64,000 nucleotides of DNA, from positions 62,001 to 126,000 of the forward strand of contig JAICJH010000003.1 in NCBI GenBank assembly GCA_025928545.1. The letters run 5' to 3'. This document shows, in pieces, positions 50,951-60,340 of this stretch. A program made the translations under genes and the position numbers. Each line of letters begins with the position of its first letter. The first letter of the stretch is position 1. The DNA comes from Bryobacteraceae bacterium (GTDB lineage Bacteria; Acidobacteriota; Terriglobia; Bryobacterales; Bryobacteraceae). The notes beneath the pieces were generated by a model, which worked only from the letters and a program-made list of their open reading frames with translations, was not told where the DNA came from and did no database searches.

Positions 50951-52093
50951 TTATGCCAGCTTTCGAAACACCGCCGTGAGGTTCTCCCGCACATACCGCG
51001 CCACTACTTCAGCGGGCGTATTCAGTTGCACGCGGAAGTCGTACTTCTTCACCTGTGCGGCGAGAAAATCCCGATACCCGCCCTGATCCAGTGACTTCAG
51101 AGTCTCCGGCGTCGCGGTCTCCAGCAGGCGCTCCAGCGGCATGCCCTGCTTTTTCGCCCGGGTCACCACTTCCACCAGTTCGTCGAGATAGCCGCACCAG
51201 TGCGGCAAACGCTCCGGGGTCTGCTGCCAGCCGCCATGTCCGCCCAGGATTTTCGTAAAAGGCAGTCCACCCACCGCCCGCACGGTCACCGGCCATTCCA
51301 GCGGATAGCAATCGCTCATCGATGGAAAGAAGCTGTGCACCATGTCACCGGTGGCGATGACCTTCTTCTCCGGACAATACACAAACAGATCGCCCGCTGT
51401 GTGTCCGCGCCCGCGAAACATGATCTGCAGTTCGTGCGCCTTGTCATGGATGGTCAGATGATCGTCCACCGTCATGTCCGGCAATTCGTTCGGCAGGTCC
51501 TTCATTTCTTCGATAAAACTCCGCGCCTGCGAAATCATCTCCTGCCAGTACGCTTTTTCCGCGGGCACATTCGTCTTCGCGAGCTGGTCCTGAAAGCCGG
51601 CGAGCGTCCGCGATGCTCCATCCGCCACGCCTTTAAATCGCCCCGCCCCAGCGGCCGCCATCCGGTCCCGTGTCGAACTGGTCGAAATCAAAGTTGCGCC
51701 CGGCGCGGCGGTGCGGTAAGCGGGCAGGCCCTGCGTATGATCGCCATGCAGATGAGTGGAGACGACGTAGCGAACGGGCTTCGGCGTAATCTCGCGCCGG
51801 ATTTGCGCCACCAGCGAATAGACGGCCGACGGGGCGGCATGCGCATCCACAATCAGGAGGTCGTTCGCATTTTCAAAGACTACGGCGTTCGAATTGAGAA
51901 TCGTGCGCCCGCGGGCAATGGCCGCGTAAACGCCGTCCGCTACTTTGTCGATGTCGAAAAGCACAGGCAGGTCGGTTCGGGCCTGCGCCCGCGCCTGGGT
52001 AGCCACCAGCGAAGCCTGCTCGAGAAGGGAAGCCCCCGCCCAGGCTGCGCCGAGCGTCCGGGCCAAAAATCGTCGTCGCGAATGAAGGTGCAC
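50951..52093 (-). CDS. exported metallo-beta-lactamase-fold hydrolase
   Basis: 380 residues. The start at 52093 is a GTG; 'HLHSRRRFLARTLGAAWAGA' is a twin-arginine-type leader. The metal-binding motif is 'VVSTHLHGDHTQGLPAY' (HxHxDH), followed by 'MFRGRGHTAGDLFVYCPEKK' and 'TKILGGHGGWQQTPERLPHW', with further His/Asp ligands. It could be a lactonase, phosphodiesterase or glyoxalase II-like hydrolase. It has no overlap with neighbours. Confidence 0.88.
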   Translation of the reverse strand: MHLHSRRRFLARTLGAAWAGASLLEQASLVATQARAQARTDLPVLFDIDKVADGVYAAIARGRTILNSNAVVFENANDLLIVDAHAAPSAVYSLVAQIRREITPKPVRYVVSTHLHGDHTQGLPAYRTAAPGATLISTSSTRDRMAAAGAGRFKGVADGASRTLAGFQDQLAKTNVPAEKAYWQEMISQARSFIEEMKDLPNELPDMTVDDHLTIHDKAHELQIMFRGRGHTAGDLFVYCPEKKVIATGDMVHSFFPSMSDCYPLEWPVTVRAVGGLPFTKILGGHGGWQQTPERLPHWCGYLDELVEVVTRAKKQGMPLERLLETATPETLKSLDQGGYRDFLAAQVKKYDFRVQLNTPAEVVARYVRENLTAVFRKLA

Positions 52094-52100
52094 GAGCGCG

Positions 52101-52106
52101 ATTTTA
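52101..52106 (-). promoter_or_regulatory. candidate -10 box (TAAAAT)
   Basis: Minus-strand TAAAAT ends 7 nt before the GTG start at 52093, again predicting an almost leaderless mRNA. The 136-nt gap 52094-52229 otherwise shows nothing. Confidence 0.4.
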
Positions 52107-52229
52107 CTACTAAATGGTGTTTTCGTGCGCGCCCGCCGCGTAGTCCGGACGGCTAAGCTTTGCCTTTGCGAAACTGGCCGGCGTTACGTTACGGTGCAGA
52201 GAGCGGAAAGATAAGTGGGCGCCAGACGC

Positions 52230-53147
52230 TCAGCGCCCCAGCGAGGCAAGGTCCTTGAGGACGCTGAGCATCCCGGGTACCAGCGTAATTACAAACAGAA
52301 CGGGGAGAATGAAGACGACGATCGGGAACAGCATCTTGATGCTGGCCTTGGCGACCGCCGTATCGGCACGGAGCCGGCGCCGGGTGCGCAGAGCATCGGC
52401 GTAAACGGTCAGCGCCTGAGACAAACTGGTGCCGAAGCGCTCGCTCTGAACGATCATTGCGGAGAGGGCTTTGATATCCTCCAGACCGGTGCGACGCACC
52501 ATGGCGTTGAAGGCCTTGGCCCGCTCCTGACCGGCACGCACCTGCATCACGACCGTGTAGAATTCGTTCGCGAGGCCGGGGTAGATGTATTGCATCTCTT
52601 CGCTGACGCGCAGCATGGCCTGATCGAGGGCCAAACCAGTTCCGAGTACGATGCCGAGCAAATCCACGGTATCGGGAAGCGCTTCCTGCAATTGCCGGCG
52701 ATGACGGGTCGCCAGTTTTCCCAAGGTGAATTGAGGGCCGATAAAGCCGATAATTCCCGCCCCAATCATGCCGGTGAAAACGCTCGAGGCCGGGTTATTG
52801 CGCTGGAGGTAAGCCATCACCGCCAGACAGAAAACAAGAAACAAAGAAGCGATCACCGTGTAAATCCCGATCGGTGTCTCTCCCCGGTATCCGGCCTGGC
52901 GTAAACGCTTCTCGCCGCCCCTGATCCAGTCTTCGCCGCCGGGCAACGCCGCGATGGCGCGAACATACCGGTTCAGGAATCCGCGCCGGCTGCGCGAGTG
53001 CGAGTCGCCCGACGGCGCGGAACTTAGGTTCTGTAATTCGGCGAGCCGGTCGCCCAGGGGATCTTCGCGGGTACGCAGAAGTCGATCGCCCCCCCAGAGC
53101 AGTGCGGCAATGGTCGCAAACGCGAGAATGAAAAATACAAAAAGCAT
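52230..53147 (-). CDS. tadC: Tad pilus platform protein TadC (GspF domain)
   Basis: 305 residues, inner-membrane platform protein. N- and C-terminal helices flank the T2SSF domain: 'QLQEALPDTVDLLGIVLGTG', 'LALDQAMLRVSEEMQYIYPG', 'GLEDIKALSAMIVQSERFGT'. It pairs with TadB to build the platform on which the TadA ATPase acts. It is the last gene of the Tad operon, 9 nt after the tadB stop. Confidence 0.9.
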   Translation of the reverse strand: MLFVFFILAFATIAALLWGGDRLLRTREDPLGDRLAELQNLSSAPSGDSHSRSRRGFLNRYVRAIAALPGGEDWIRGGEKRLRQAGYRGETPIGIYTVIASLFLVFCLAVMAYLQRNNPASSVFTGMIGAGIIGFIGPQFTLGKLATRHRRQLQEALPDTVDLLGIVLGTGLALDQAMLRVSEEMQYIYPGLANEFYTVVMQVRAGQERAKAFNAMVRRTGLEDIKALSAMIVQSERFGTSLSQALTVYADALRTRRRLRADTAVAKASIKMLFPIVVFILPVLFVITLVPGMLSVLKDLASLGR

Positions 53148-53156
53148 GGCAGCAGC

Positions 53157-54119
53157 CTACAGCTTGATGTTGGCCATCCTCCTGATGATGAGAATCCCGA
53201 TTGTTTCCGAAATCAAAGCATAGGTGAGGAACTTACTTCCCACGGGATCCGTCCAGAGCAGCCTCAGATACTCCGGCTTCAGGAACCAGAAGCCCAGGCC
53301 GACCACGAACGGCAGTGCGCACAGAAGCGCGGCGGAAAACCGCTGTTGGGCAGTGTGAGCCTTGAGTTTGGCGGACATATTGAGGCGTTCACGGACCAGC
53401 AGCGAAAGATTCTCGAGCACGGCAACCATATTGGCGCCGGTTTGCCGTTGCAGGATCAAACCGGTAATGAAAAATTTCAGATCGATCACCGGCACTCTCT
53501 CGCCCAGGCGATGGAGCGCGGGTTCGATTTGCGAACCGAGTGCGAGTTCCTCCATCATTTTTCGGAACTCCGTGCTGACCGGCTCCGACGTTTCCGAGGC
53601 TACGGTTTCAAGTCCGCTGTGGATGTTGTGTCCGGCCCGCATTGTGCGGGTAAACAGGTCGATGGCATCGGGAAGTTGCCTTTCGAAGTTCGCGAGCCGG
53701 CTGGATCGCTTCCGTTCGATATACAGGATGGGGAGCGCGCCCAACGCCAGTGTGAGGGCCAGCCGCAGAAGAAAAACCGGAATCAGAATATCGAATATGA
53801 CGTACGCGACCAGCGCTACAACAGCGCAAATACCGGCAACGTCCCCCGCGCGCCACGCAAGATCGGCCTGATCGATGCGGGACTGAAGCCGCGCCGTGAT
53901 GCGCAACCAGCCGACCACATTGCCAAGAAATGCGAGATTGCCGGCGCGCTCGTGGCGAAGGATGTCATTGTCGCCGCGACCGCTCCTTCGGTTGATCCGG
54001 ACACTTCGCAGGCGGGCATCGAGAAGCCGGGCTTCCCCGCGTTGTGGCACGATCCACACGTGCCAGGCCACCCCAAACAGGGCTGCCGAGAAAAGAAAGA
54101 ATGACGCCAGTATAAACAT
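53157..54119 (-). CDS. tadB: Tad pilus platform protein TadB (GspF domain)
   Basis: 320 residues. An N-terminal membrane segment and a central pair of helices ('AGICAVVALVAYVIFDILIP') are followed by the T2SSF domain: 'QLPDAIDLFTRTMRAGHNIH', 'SGLETVASETSEPVSTEFRK', 'ITGLILQRQTGANMVAVLEN'. C-terminal membrane helices end at 'IRRMANIKL'. It is partner to TadC in the inner membrane. The gene starts immediately after the tadA stop. Confidence 0.9.
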   Translation of the reverse strand: MFILASFFLFSAALFGVAWHVWIVPQRGEARLLDARLRSVRINRRSGRGDNDILRHERAGNLAFLGNVVGWLRITARLQSRIDQADLAWRAGDVAGICAVVALVAYVIFDILIPVFLLRLALTLALGALPILYIERKRSSRLANFERQLPDAIDLFTRTMRAGHNIHSGLETVASETSEPVSTEFRKMMEELALGSQIEPALHRLGERVPVIDLKFFITGLILQRQTGANMVAVLENLSLLVRERLNMSAKLKAHTAQQRFSAALLCALPFVVGLGFWFLKPEYLRLLWTDPVGSKFLTYALISETIGILIIRRMANIKL

Positions 54120-55436
54120 TTACTTATCCTGCACTTCGACCACTTCGCTGAAAATCGACTTCGATAAATGAATGCCGTAAGCCCTGAGCCGATCCAGACA
54201 CTCGGGTTCGACGCCCAGTGCGCGAAACCGTCCGACAACCTTGCCGCGCGGACTGACGCCGGCGCGTTCGAATTCGAAGATATCCTGCATTTCAACCTGA
54301 TCCTTCGCCACGCCGATTACTTCGGCAATGCCGGTAATTTTCCGGGCGCCATCGCTGAGCCTGGCGCAATGCACAACCAGATTGATAGCCGAGGCCAGCT
54401 GCTGGCGGATGACTTTGTCGGGTACGTGCTGGCTCGCCATCATCACCATGGTTTCGAGACGCGAGAAGGCATCGCGGGGCGCGTTTGCGTGAACCGTGGT
54501 CATGGAACCGTCATGACCGGTGTTCATGGCCTGAAGCATGTCGAGGGCTTCCGGCCCGCGGGATTCGCCGACAATAATGCGATCGGGCCGCATCCGGAGA
54601 GTGTTGATCAGGAGGTCGCGCGCCGTCACGGACCCCGCCCCTTCAATATTCGCGGGACGGGTCTCCAGCCTCACGTAGTGCGGCTGCTGCAGTTGTAACT
54701 CGGCGGTATCTTCGATCGTTATGATGCGCTCGTATTCCGGGATAAACCGAGACATCGTATTCAGCATCGTGGTCTTGCCGGAGCCCGAGCCGCCCGACAC
54801 CACGATATTCATGCGCGCTTCCACGCAACCGCTGAGGAATTCGAGAATACCGTGAGTCAGGCTGTGATTCTTCAACAGGTCGTCTGTTGTCAGCAGCTTC
54901 TTGCCGTAGCGGCGGATTGAAACCACCGGGCCGATCAGCGACAGCGGGGGGATGACAGCGCAGACACGGGAGCCATCGCTGAGGCGTGCGTCCACGATGG
55001 GAGACGAATCGTCAAGCCGACGCCCGACGTTTGACACGATCCGGTCGATTATTGTCCGCAGATGCGCCTGATCCCGGAACCTTACATTGGTTTCGACGAG
55101 GCGGCCGGCGCGCTCGACATACACATTGTCGAATCCGTTGACCATGATGTCGGAAATCGTGGGGTCCGCGAGGAGGGGCTCCAGAGGCCCCAGGCCGAAC
55201 ACTTCATCCTGAATCTCTTCTATGACCCGTTCGCGCTCGGCGAGAGTCATGGGCAGCGACTCATTCATGACCAGGTTTTCCACCAGGATCCCGATCTGCG
55301 TGCGAACGCCGTCTTTATTCAGGGCCTTAAGTTGCTCGGGAGTAAGCGTATTGAGGAGCCTGAGGTGAACCTTGCTGCGCAGATCAAACCAGCGGTCGGC
55401 GCCGGAAGTCGGGCGGGCTATGGATCGAGTGCTCAT
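54120..55436 (-). CDS. tadA: Tad pilus assembly/secretion ATPase (CpaF/TadA)
   Basis: 438 residues, secretion ATPase of the GspE/VirB11 class that powers Flp pilus assembly. Clear motifs: '[20 protein letters not shown]', Walker A '[20 protein letters not shown]', Asp box '[20 protein letters not shown]', Walker B region '[20 protein letters not shown]', His box '[20 protein letters not shown]'. Cytosolic hexamer at the base of the platform. Confidence 0.95.
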   Translation of the reverse strand: MSTRSIARPTSGADRWFDLRSKVHLRLLNTLTPEQLKALNKDGVRTQIGILVENLVMNESLPMTLAERERVIEEIQDEVFGLGPLEPLLADPTISDIMVNGFDNVYVERAGRLVETNVRFRDQAHLRTIIDRIVSNVGRRLDDSSPIVDARLSDGSRVCAVIPPLSLIGPVVSIRRYGKKLLTTDDLLKNHSLTHGILEFLSGCVEARMNIVVSGGSGSGKTTMLNTMSRFIPEYERIITIEDTAELQLQQPHYVRLETRPANIEGAGSVTARDLLINTLRMRPDRIIVGESRGPEALDMLQAMNTGHDGSMTTVHANAPRDAFSRLETMVMMASQHVPDKVIRQQLASAINLVVHCARLSDGARKITGIAEVIGVAKDQVEMQDIFEFERAGVSPRGKVVGRFRALGVEPECLDRLRAYGIHLSKSIFSEVVEVQDK

Positions 55437-55447
55437 GCGCTTTATTG

Positions 55448-56617
55448 TCAGGCTGTAGCAGCCAGCGGTTTGGTTGCCTTGTCGACGAAAGCGCGGATGG
55501 CTTTATCGACGTCGGGTGCGGCCTGGCGATCGGCAACGAGAGGGCGAGCCTTGTTAATGGATGCGGGAAATGCCGCCGACTCGGGGATGCCGTAGAAAAC
55601 CGGCTGATTGAGCGTCAGACGAATCTGCTCTAAATTGACAAGGCCGGGAGCAGCCTTTTTCTGGTAGCGGCTGACCACGATACGAATCTGTTCCTGGGTG
55701 AAACCCATTCTTGCGAGTGCCGCAATATAGCGTTGCGCGTTGCGGATGGCCGCGAATTCCTGGCTCACGGTGAGGAACACCATGGTCGAAGACTGGCAAG
55801 CTCCCTGAACCACTTCGTCGTTCAGGTTTCGGCCCGCATCGATGACGACCGAGTCGTATTTTTCAATCAGGAAGGCGGCAAAATCGCGAAACGTGGCTTC
55901 GGTGAAGTAGCCACGTTGTTCCGGCTGATCCGCCGGCCCGATCAGAAAGAAACCCAGAGGATCGCGCGTGACGTAGCTCTCGAACAGAGCCTGATCCATG
56001 CGGCTGAGGTTTTCCGCTACCTCTGCGAGTGTGTACTGCGGGGCCGCGCCGAGCTGCAGGGCAGCATCGTTGGCGGTCCAGTCGAGGTCGATCAGCACAA
56101 CGGATTGTTTGCGCTGCGCCAGCACCGACGCGAAGTTGACGGCCAGTGTGGTGGTGCCGAGACCACCTTTGGAGCCCAGAAACGTGTAAACCTTGCCCAA
56201 CTTGCTTTCGGATGCGACTGCCCGTTTGGGGGCTCGCTCGAAGCGCGCAATTGCCTCGCGGAAATCGACGCGCTTGATGGGCTGCAGGATGAAATCATTG
56301 GCGCCCGAGCGCAGGGCCTGGATGACCGTTTCGCCGTCGGCGTGATAATGCGACGCGATGACGTAAAGGTCCGGAGCCGCTTGTTTCAGGCGTTCGAGCG
56401 ACTTGAGCGCCGTTTCCGGATCGCCCGCAAGATCGACGATGACGAGCGCATCGGGATTGCGCTCCAGATCCTGGAGAATCCGGACATAAAGGTTCGGGGA
56501 CACCTCCTGATATTCCGAAACGAGTTTGGCGGTGGGAATATTCAGCAGCGTTTCCCGCACCATTTCGCGGAAGTGATCGTCGGCGGAGGCGATCATGAGG
56601 GCGAGCGGGGCTGACAT
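55448..56617 (-). CDS. cpaE: Tad pilus localisation ATPase-like protein (CpaE/TadZ)
   Basis: 389 residues. An N-terminal atypical receiver-like domain ('LMIASADDHFREMVRETLLN', 'NPDALVIVDLAGDPETALKS') precedes a ParA/MinD-type ATPase domain with 'KVYTFLGSKGGLGTTTLAVN' (deviant Walker A) and 'VVLIDLDWTANDAALQLGA'. CpaE/TadZ marks the site of pilus assembly at the pole. A 41-nt gap separates it from the upstream TadE-like gene. Confidence 0.9.
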   Translation of the reverse strand: MSAPLALMIASADDHFREMVRETLLNIPTAKLVSEYQEVSPNLYVRILQDLERNPDALVIVDLAGDPETALKSLERLKQAAPDLYVIASHYHADGETVIQALRSGANDFILQPIKRVDFREAIARFERAPKRAVASESKLGKVYTFLGSKGGLGTTTLAVNFASVLAQRKQSVVLIDLDWTANDAALQLGAAPQYTLAEVAENLSRMDQALFESYVTRDPLGFFLIGPADQPEQRGYFTEATFRDFAAFLIEKYDSVVIDAGRNLNDEVVQGACQSSTMVFLTVSQEFAAIRNAQRYIAALARMGFTQEQIRIVVSRYQKKAAPGLVNLEQIRLTLNQPVFYGIPESAAFPASINKARPLVADRQAAPDVDKAIRAFVDKATKPLAATA

Positions 56618-56658
56618 CGGTTACACGACCTTTCCGGGAATGAGATGGGCTTCAGTTT

Positions 56659-57255
56659 TCATGGAACGCATGTCCCCGTTTCGTCGCACCCGTTGCTGCC
56701 GATTGCCTGCGAACCGGTGAACGGGGGCAGGGCAATCGATTTCAACAGACTTGAGTAATGCTGGAACTGGTAGTTTGTCACGCTCACGGTAACGACGTCC
56801 GGCACGCAGTTGGCGCTACAGTCCGTTCCGCAGCCGTAAGCGACAAGCTGCCGGGAATCGGGATCGATCTGAAAATACTGTACTGTGATCTGCGCGCCGC
56901 CTCCGGCCTGAAACTGGAAGCTGTCCACGTTGGGCGGAACATTGGACTGCATGTAGCTGATGACGTTCTGACCGTCGGACTGCCAGCAGTGGGTCGCGGC
57001 ATATCTCGCTCCTTCGCGGGTAAATTCCACCATGGAGTGCCAGACCCAGCACAGTTGCGCAGTGAATATCAGACCGAAGAGCAGCGGCACGATCACCACC
57101 CCGTAAATCAGAGCGAATTCGATGGTGGCCTGACCGGACCGCCGGGATAATCGCTTAGGTTCCGGCACGAAATAACGAGTCGAACCACTCCCTCGCGGTC
57201 GTGGCTCAGAAGCCCAGGCAAGCGATCTCGCGGAAGGGTAATTAGGTTCCGGCAT
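56659..57255 (-). CDS. TadE-like pseudopilin, second copy
   Basis: 198 residues. The hydrophobic TadE helix follows a basic stretch: 'RRSGQATIEFALIYGVVIVP' then 'LLFGLIFTAQLCWVWHSMVE'. The Glu after the 'GQATIE' processing site is the conserved prepilin-peptidase feature. The mature domain has several Cys ('YGCGTDCSANC') that may form disulfides. It overlaps the previous gene by 14 nt. The start upstream of the helix is uncertain, because the first 35 residues are unlike other TadE leaders. Confidence 0.8.
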   Translation of the reverse strand: MPEPNYPSARSLAWASEPRPRGSGSTRYFVPEPKRLSRRSGQATIEFALIYGVVIVPLLFGLIFTAQLCWVWHSMVEFTREGARYAATHCWQSDGQNVISYMQSNVPPNVDSFQFQAGGGAQITVQYFQIDPDSRQLVAYGCGTDCSANCVPDVVTVSVTNYQFQHYSSLLKSIALPPFTGSQAIGSNGCDETGTCVP

Positions 57256-57712
57256 AGGGGAGCGTCACCTGCGGCTTGAGAGGCAGCAAGTCAATTTGAG
57301 AAAAAAACGGAATGGATGGCTGGACCAGATACCCATTGGGAATCGACACAACGATAAAATCCGGCCCTGAACAACCTCCGAAAGGAATGATCGCCTGTGT
57401 GGCGGGATCGAGGCTTTCCGCGGTTACTGAAATCATGTCGTCGGTGAGACCGGACACCCCGGACCCGATCACTCCGAAACTGACAGCGTTTGCGATTGAG
57501 GGATCCGCCGGATCGCAGAAGTTTACACCCTGCTGCGAATTGAGATAAGTGGCGACAGAATACACAGTCTTGCGCAGCGTGTAGTAAGTCCACGTAATCC
57601 GTGCGATCTGAGTCATCCCCACGAGAAGCATTACGATCACAGGCGTGAGTACGGCGACTTCGATAAGGGCGGCGCCACTCCGCCGGTTTCTTCTCATCGC
57701 GCGGGTGCTCAT
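57242..57712 (-). CDS. TadE-like pseudopilin, first copy
   Basis: 156 residues from the ATG at 57712, which overlaps the TadG-like stop as ATGA; the much longer frame upstream is antisense-like sequence inside that gene. The TadE signature is 'RRNRRSGAALIEVAVLTPVI' followed by 'MLLVGMTQIARITWTYYTLR'. It is a minor pilin-like component thought to help initiate or cap the Flp pilus. Confidence 0.82.
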   Translation of the reverse strand: MSTRAMRRNRRSGAALIEVAVLTPVIVMLLVGMTQIARITWTYYTLRKTVYSVATYLNSQQGVNFCDPADPSIANAVSFGVIGSGVSGLTDDMISVTAESLDPATQAIIPFGGCSGPDFIVVSIPNGYLVQPSIPFFSQIDLLPLKPQVTLPYAGT

Positions 57713-59016
57713 TGATTCAGTACCACTTTTCCGGGGCCGCTCGTAATCCCGCAGCCGCCGTCGAATCTTCCCTGCCTGACGGGCGCGACAGTCCCCAGGT
57801 ACATGGCGACAAAACGTCCGTTGAAGTCGGACGGTGTATTCGACGTCGCGCCGGAATTGGGTTCGAACAGAAACTGACGAAAGCCAGCGACGGTCATACT
57901 GCCGTCTATCGCGAGTGTCTCCACGATCGGGAGTGTCATGATCCGCCGGTTGTCGCCCTGATAGGCCGTGTAATCGATGAGGGAAGTGGTATCTGTATCC
58001 ACCGGATAGGATGCGGACAGCGTGGCCACATCGGTGATGTTCGTACAACTCGCCGGCACGTCCGCGCTGAGACGCGAACTCAGACCGCACATCGCCGCCT
58101 GAACGGAAGTGTTCGGAGTTGCATTGCCGCAATTGCGCGGTGCGGCGGTAGCCCAGATATTTTCCGCGCCCAGAATTCGGGCACATGCGAGGAGAGGATT
58201 CGGCGACGGGATGAGTCCCTGCGCACCAATCTGGTACAACTGCTGATCCTCTGCAACAGCAGAGGCGATATTGAAGCGATCGAGGATCAGGTAGGGGATG
58301 CGTGGAGTCACTGTACCGGCCAACGGCGCGGGAACCGGTGCGCCATTGCATTGATAGCCGAGCGTATAAAGGGTGCCCGCAACAAAGCCAAAGTTGTCGG
58401 GGTCCGTATCTCCGCGGTCCTGCCTCGGAATTGCGAACGGTTCGATCCCGCAGGCGGTGCAAACGGGTGCGCTCCAGCCAGCGACCGCCGCTCCCGCGAT
58501 TGGAGCTTTCCGGCTTTGTCCGAAACTGAACATCGACCAGAAAAAAAGCGGGGCGTCGGCGGTCAGATTGATGGTGACGTGGCGTGCCAGCGATCCGTCC
58601 GAGGCGGAGTCGCCCGACTGCCCCACGGCCGCCAAGGCGTCCGCAAGATTAGCGAAGAACCCCGGAGAGTAAACAGTGCTGGTAAGAAGGGCGTCTCCCT
58701 GTCCGACCGCGAGAGAACCAAAATTGTATTTGTTGCCGGCACCGAGCGACGTATCGAGTGTCGCGTTGGCCGCGGCGATGGCTGTTCCCGCTGCCGCCGT
58801 GGTGCTGTTCAGTTTCGCCGCCGCGGCAAGAGCCATCGCGGTCGCGGCCTGGTTCAGTTCACCGCGGATCAAGTACATCCGGCCTAAATCGATCGCGAAA
58901 CCCATGAAGCCGAAAATTACCGGAACCAGGATAATCGCCAACTGCAGCGTCATGCCGCCCGCATTGGGGTGACGGCGCAGAGGCACGGAATGGTTATTTC
59001 GGATCCTGGTGACCAC
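57709..59016 (-). CDS. TadG-like pilus-associated protein
   Basis: 435 residues. The N-terminal helix 'GGMTLQLAIILVPVIFGFMG', then 'FAIDLGRMYLIRGELNQAA', is the TadE/TadG-type anchor. The large exported domain carries scattered Cys ('APVCTACGIEPFAIP'). It overlaps the end of the secretin gene by 23 nt and the following TadE-like gene by 4 nt. Its predicted role is as a surface or pilus accessory protein. Confidence 0.82.
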   Translation of the reverse strand: MVTRIRNNHSVPLRRHPNAGGMTLQLAIILVPVIFGFMGFAIDLGRMYLIRGELNQAATAMALAAAAKLNSTTAAAGTAIAAANATLDTSLGAGNKYNFGSLAVGQGDALLTSTVYSPGFFANLADALAAVGQSGDSASDGSLARHVTINLTADAPLFFWSMFSFGQSRKAPIAGAAVAGWSAPVCTACGIEPFAIPRQDRGDTDPDNFGFVAGTLYTLGYQCNGAPVPAPLAGTVTPRIPYLILDRFNIASAVAEDQQLYQIGAQGLIPSPNPLLACARILGAENIWATAAPRNCGNATPNTSVQAAMCGLSSRLSADVPASCTNITDVATLSASYPVDTDTTSLIDYTAYQGDNRRIMTLPIVETLAIDGSMTVAGFRQFLFEPNSGATSNTPSDFNGRFVAMYLGTVAPVRQGRFDGGCGITSGPGKVVLNQ

Positions 59017-60340
59017 GGGGACCTATGAAATCCGCCTTCTTCGCCGGAGCGGCGGGAGGCAGAAAATTGATGGGAAAATCCGGAAGGTTGGCTTTTTCTT
59101 CCGGACTAAGCGGCTTTACAAAGTGGGGCGTGATCACCACCAGTAATTCGGTATCTGTTTTTTTGGTGGAGCGGCTGCGGAATAATTCGCCCAGAATCGG
59201 TATGCTGCCGAGGCCCGGAACTTTGTCGATCGTTTCGATGACACGGTTATCGATCAGGCCCGCGATGGCGAAGCTCTCGCCTTCGCGCAGGATGACTTCC
59301 GTGTCGGCTTTGCGCGTCGAGATGGCTGGAATGACGAAGCCCTGGAGGGTAACTCCATTGGCAAAATCCAGCGTGCTGACTTCGGGTGTGACTTTCAGAT
59401 TGATCGCGCCGTTGGCCGTAACGGTGGGGGTGAAATCGAGCTGCACGCCAAACGGCTTGAATTGAACGGTGACGATCGGCGCGATGGCGCCGCCTGTCGA
59501 AGTCGACGTTATCGTCGGGAACGGAAACGATCCGCCGGCAAGAAAACTGGCGGTCTTCCCGTCCACGGTTAATAAAGTTGGCTCGGCGAGAATCTGCAAC
59601 ACATCCTGCTCCTGGAGAGCCGCGATCGTGGCGCCGAGTCCGATATCCGGACGATACAGATAGAAGTTCAGAAGGTCGGCGAAGTTGACGCTTTGGCCGG
59701 TACCGGGAGTCAGAGGACTGAGACGGGGGGCCGGGAATTGCTGTGTAGCCGATTGACTGTTGAGAACGGAATTGCGGCTGAAGAGATTGACGCCGAGTTG
59801 TTTGAGCGCCGAACGATCGATGCTGGCGAACTTAACGGCGAGCGCGATCTGGCGCGGTTCCGGGTCGGGAGGGGCCGTCAGCAGATTCATTACGGTTTTG
59901 GCGCGTGTCTGTGCGAGGGCGCCGGCGCGCTTGATCTGGCTGGAGTCGGTCACAGTTCCCGTCAGAACGATGGATTCTCCCTTACCGGTTATTTCGATCT
60001 TGCTGCCGGGCAGTTGTTCAATCAGGGACCGGCGGAAGTTTTCGAAATCGGTAGTGTCGGCAGTCACATCGACGTCGTATTGCCGCGGCCCGGAACCATC
60101 CCAGACGATCACCGTTGTCTTGCCAGGCTCTTTGGCATTGACCATTACTTCGCGCGGCGAGATCACGACAACATCGGCGATTTTCGGTTCCGCGGCTGCA
60201 ACCTGTTTGATGTCCTGCGTGAATTCAAGCAACTGCCCGCGCCCGCTGACCAGATTAATCGGGCGGACGGTTTCAGACGGCTGAGTTTGTGCAAGCATCG
60301 TTACGGAGGCAAGCAACGAACAGATTGTCAGTTGTTTCAT
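58994..60340 (-). CDS. cpaC: Tad secretin (CpaC/RcpA)
   Basis: 448 residues with signal peptide 'QLTICSLLASVTMLAQ'. The pilus-formation N-terminal domain ('VSGRGQLLEFTQDIKQVAAA') and a BON-like region ('GSKIEITGKGESIVLTGTV') are followed by the secretin core: 'ILAEPTLLTVDGKTASFLAG', 'VPGLGSIPILGELFRSRSTK', 'KTDTELLVVITPHFVKPL'. It forms the outer-membrane pore for the Flp pilus. Confidence 0.92.
   Translation of the reverse strand: MKQLTICSLLASVTMLAQTQPSETVRPINLVSGRGQLLEFTQDIKQVAAAEPKIADVVVISPREVMVNAKEPGKTTVIVWDGSGPRQYDVDVTADTTDFENFRRSLIEQLPGSKIEITGKGESIVLTGTVTDSSQIKRAGALAQTRAKTVMNLLTAPPDPEPRQIALAVKFASIDRSALKQLGVNLFSRNSVLNSQSATQQFPAPRLSPLTPGTGQSVNFADLLNFYLYRPDIGLGATIAALQEQDVLQILAEPTLLTVDGKTASFLAGGSFPFPTITSTSTGGAIAPIVTVQFKPFGVQLDFTPTVTANGAINLKVTPEVSTLDFANGVTLQGFVIPAISTRKADTEVILREGESFAIAGLIDNRVIETIDKVPGLGSIPILGELFRSRSTKKTDTELLVVITPHFVKPLSPEEKANLPDFPINFLPPAAPAKKADFIGPRGHQDPK

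Noticed and set aside
57713-58462. N-terminal extension of the first TadE-like gene giving a 406-residue protein
   Set aside because: The extra 250 residues are Arg/Ser-rich shadow sequence within the TadG-like gene; the ATGA overlap and TadE helix support the start at 57712.
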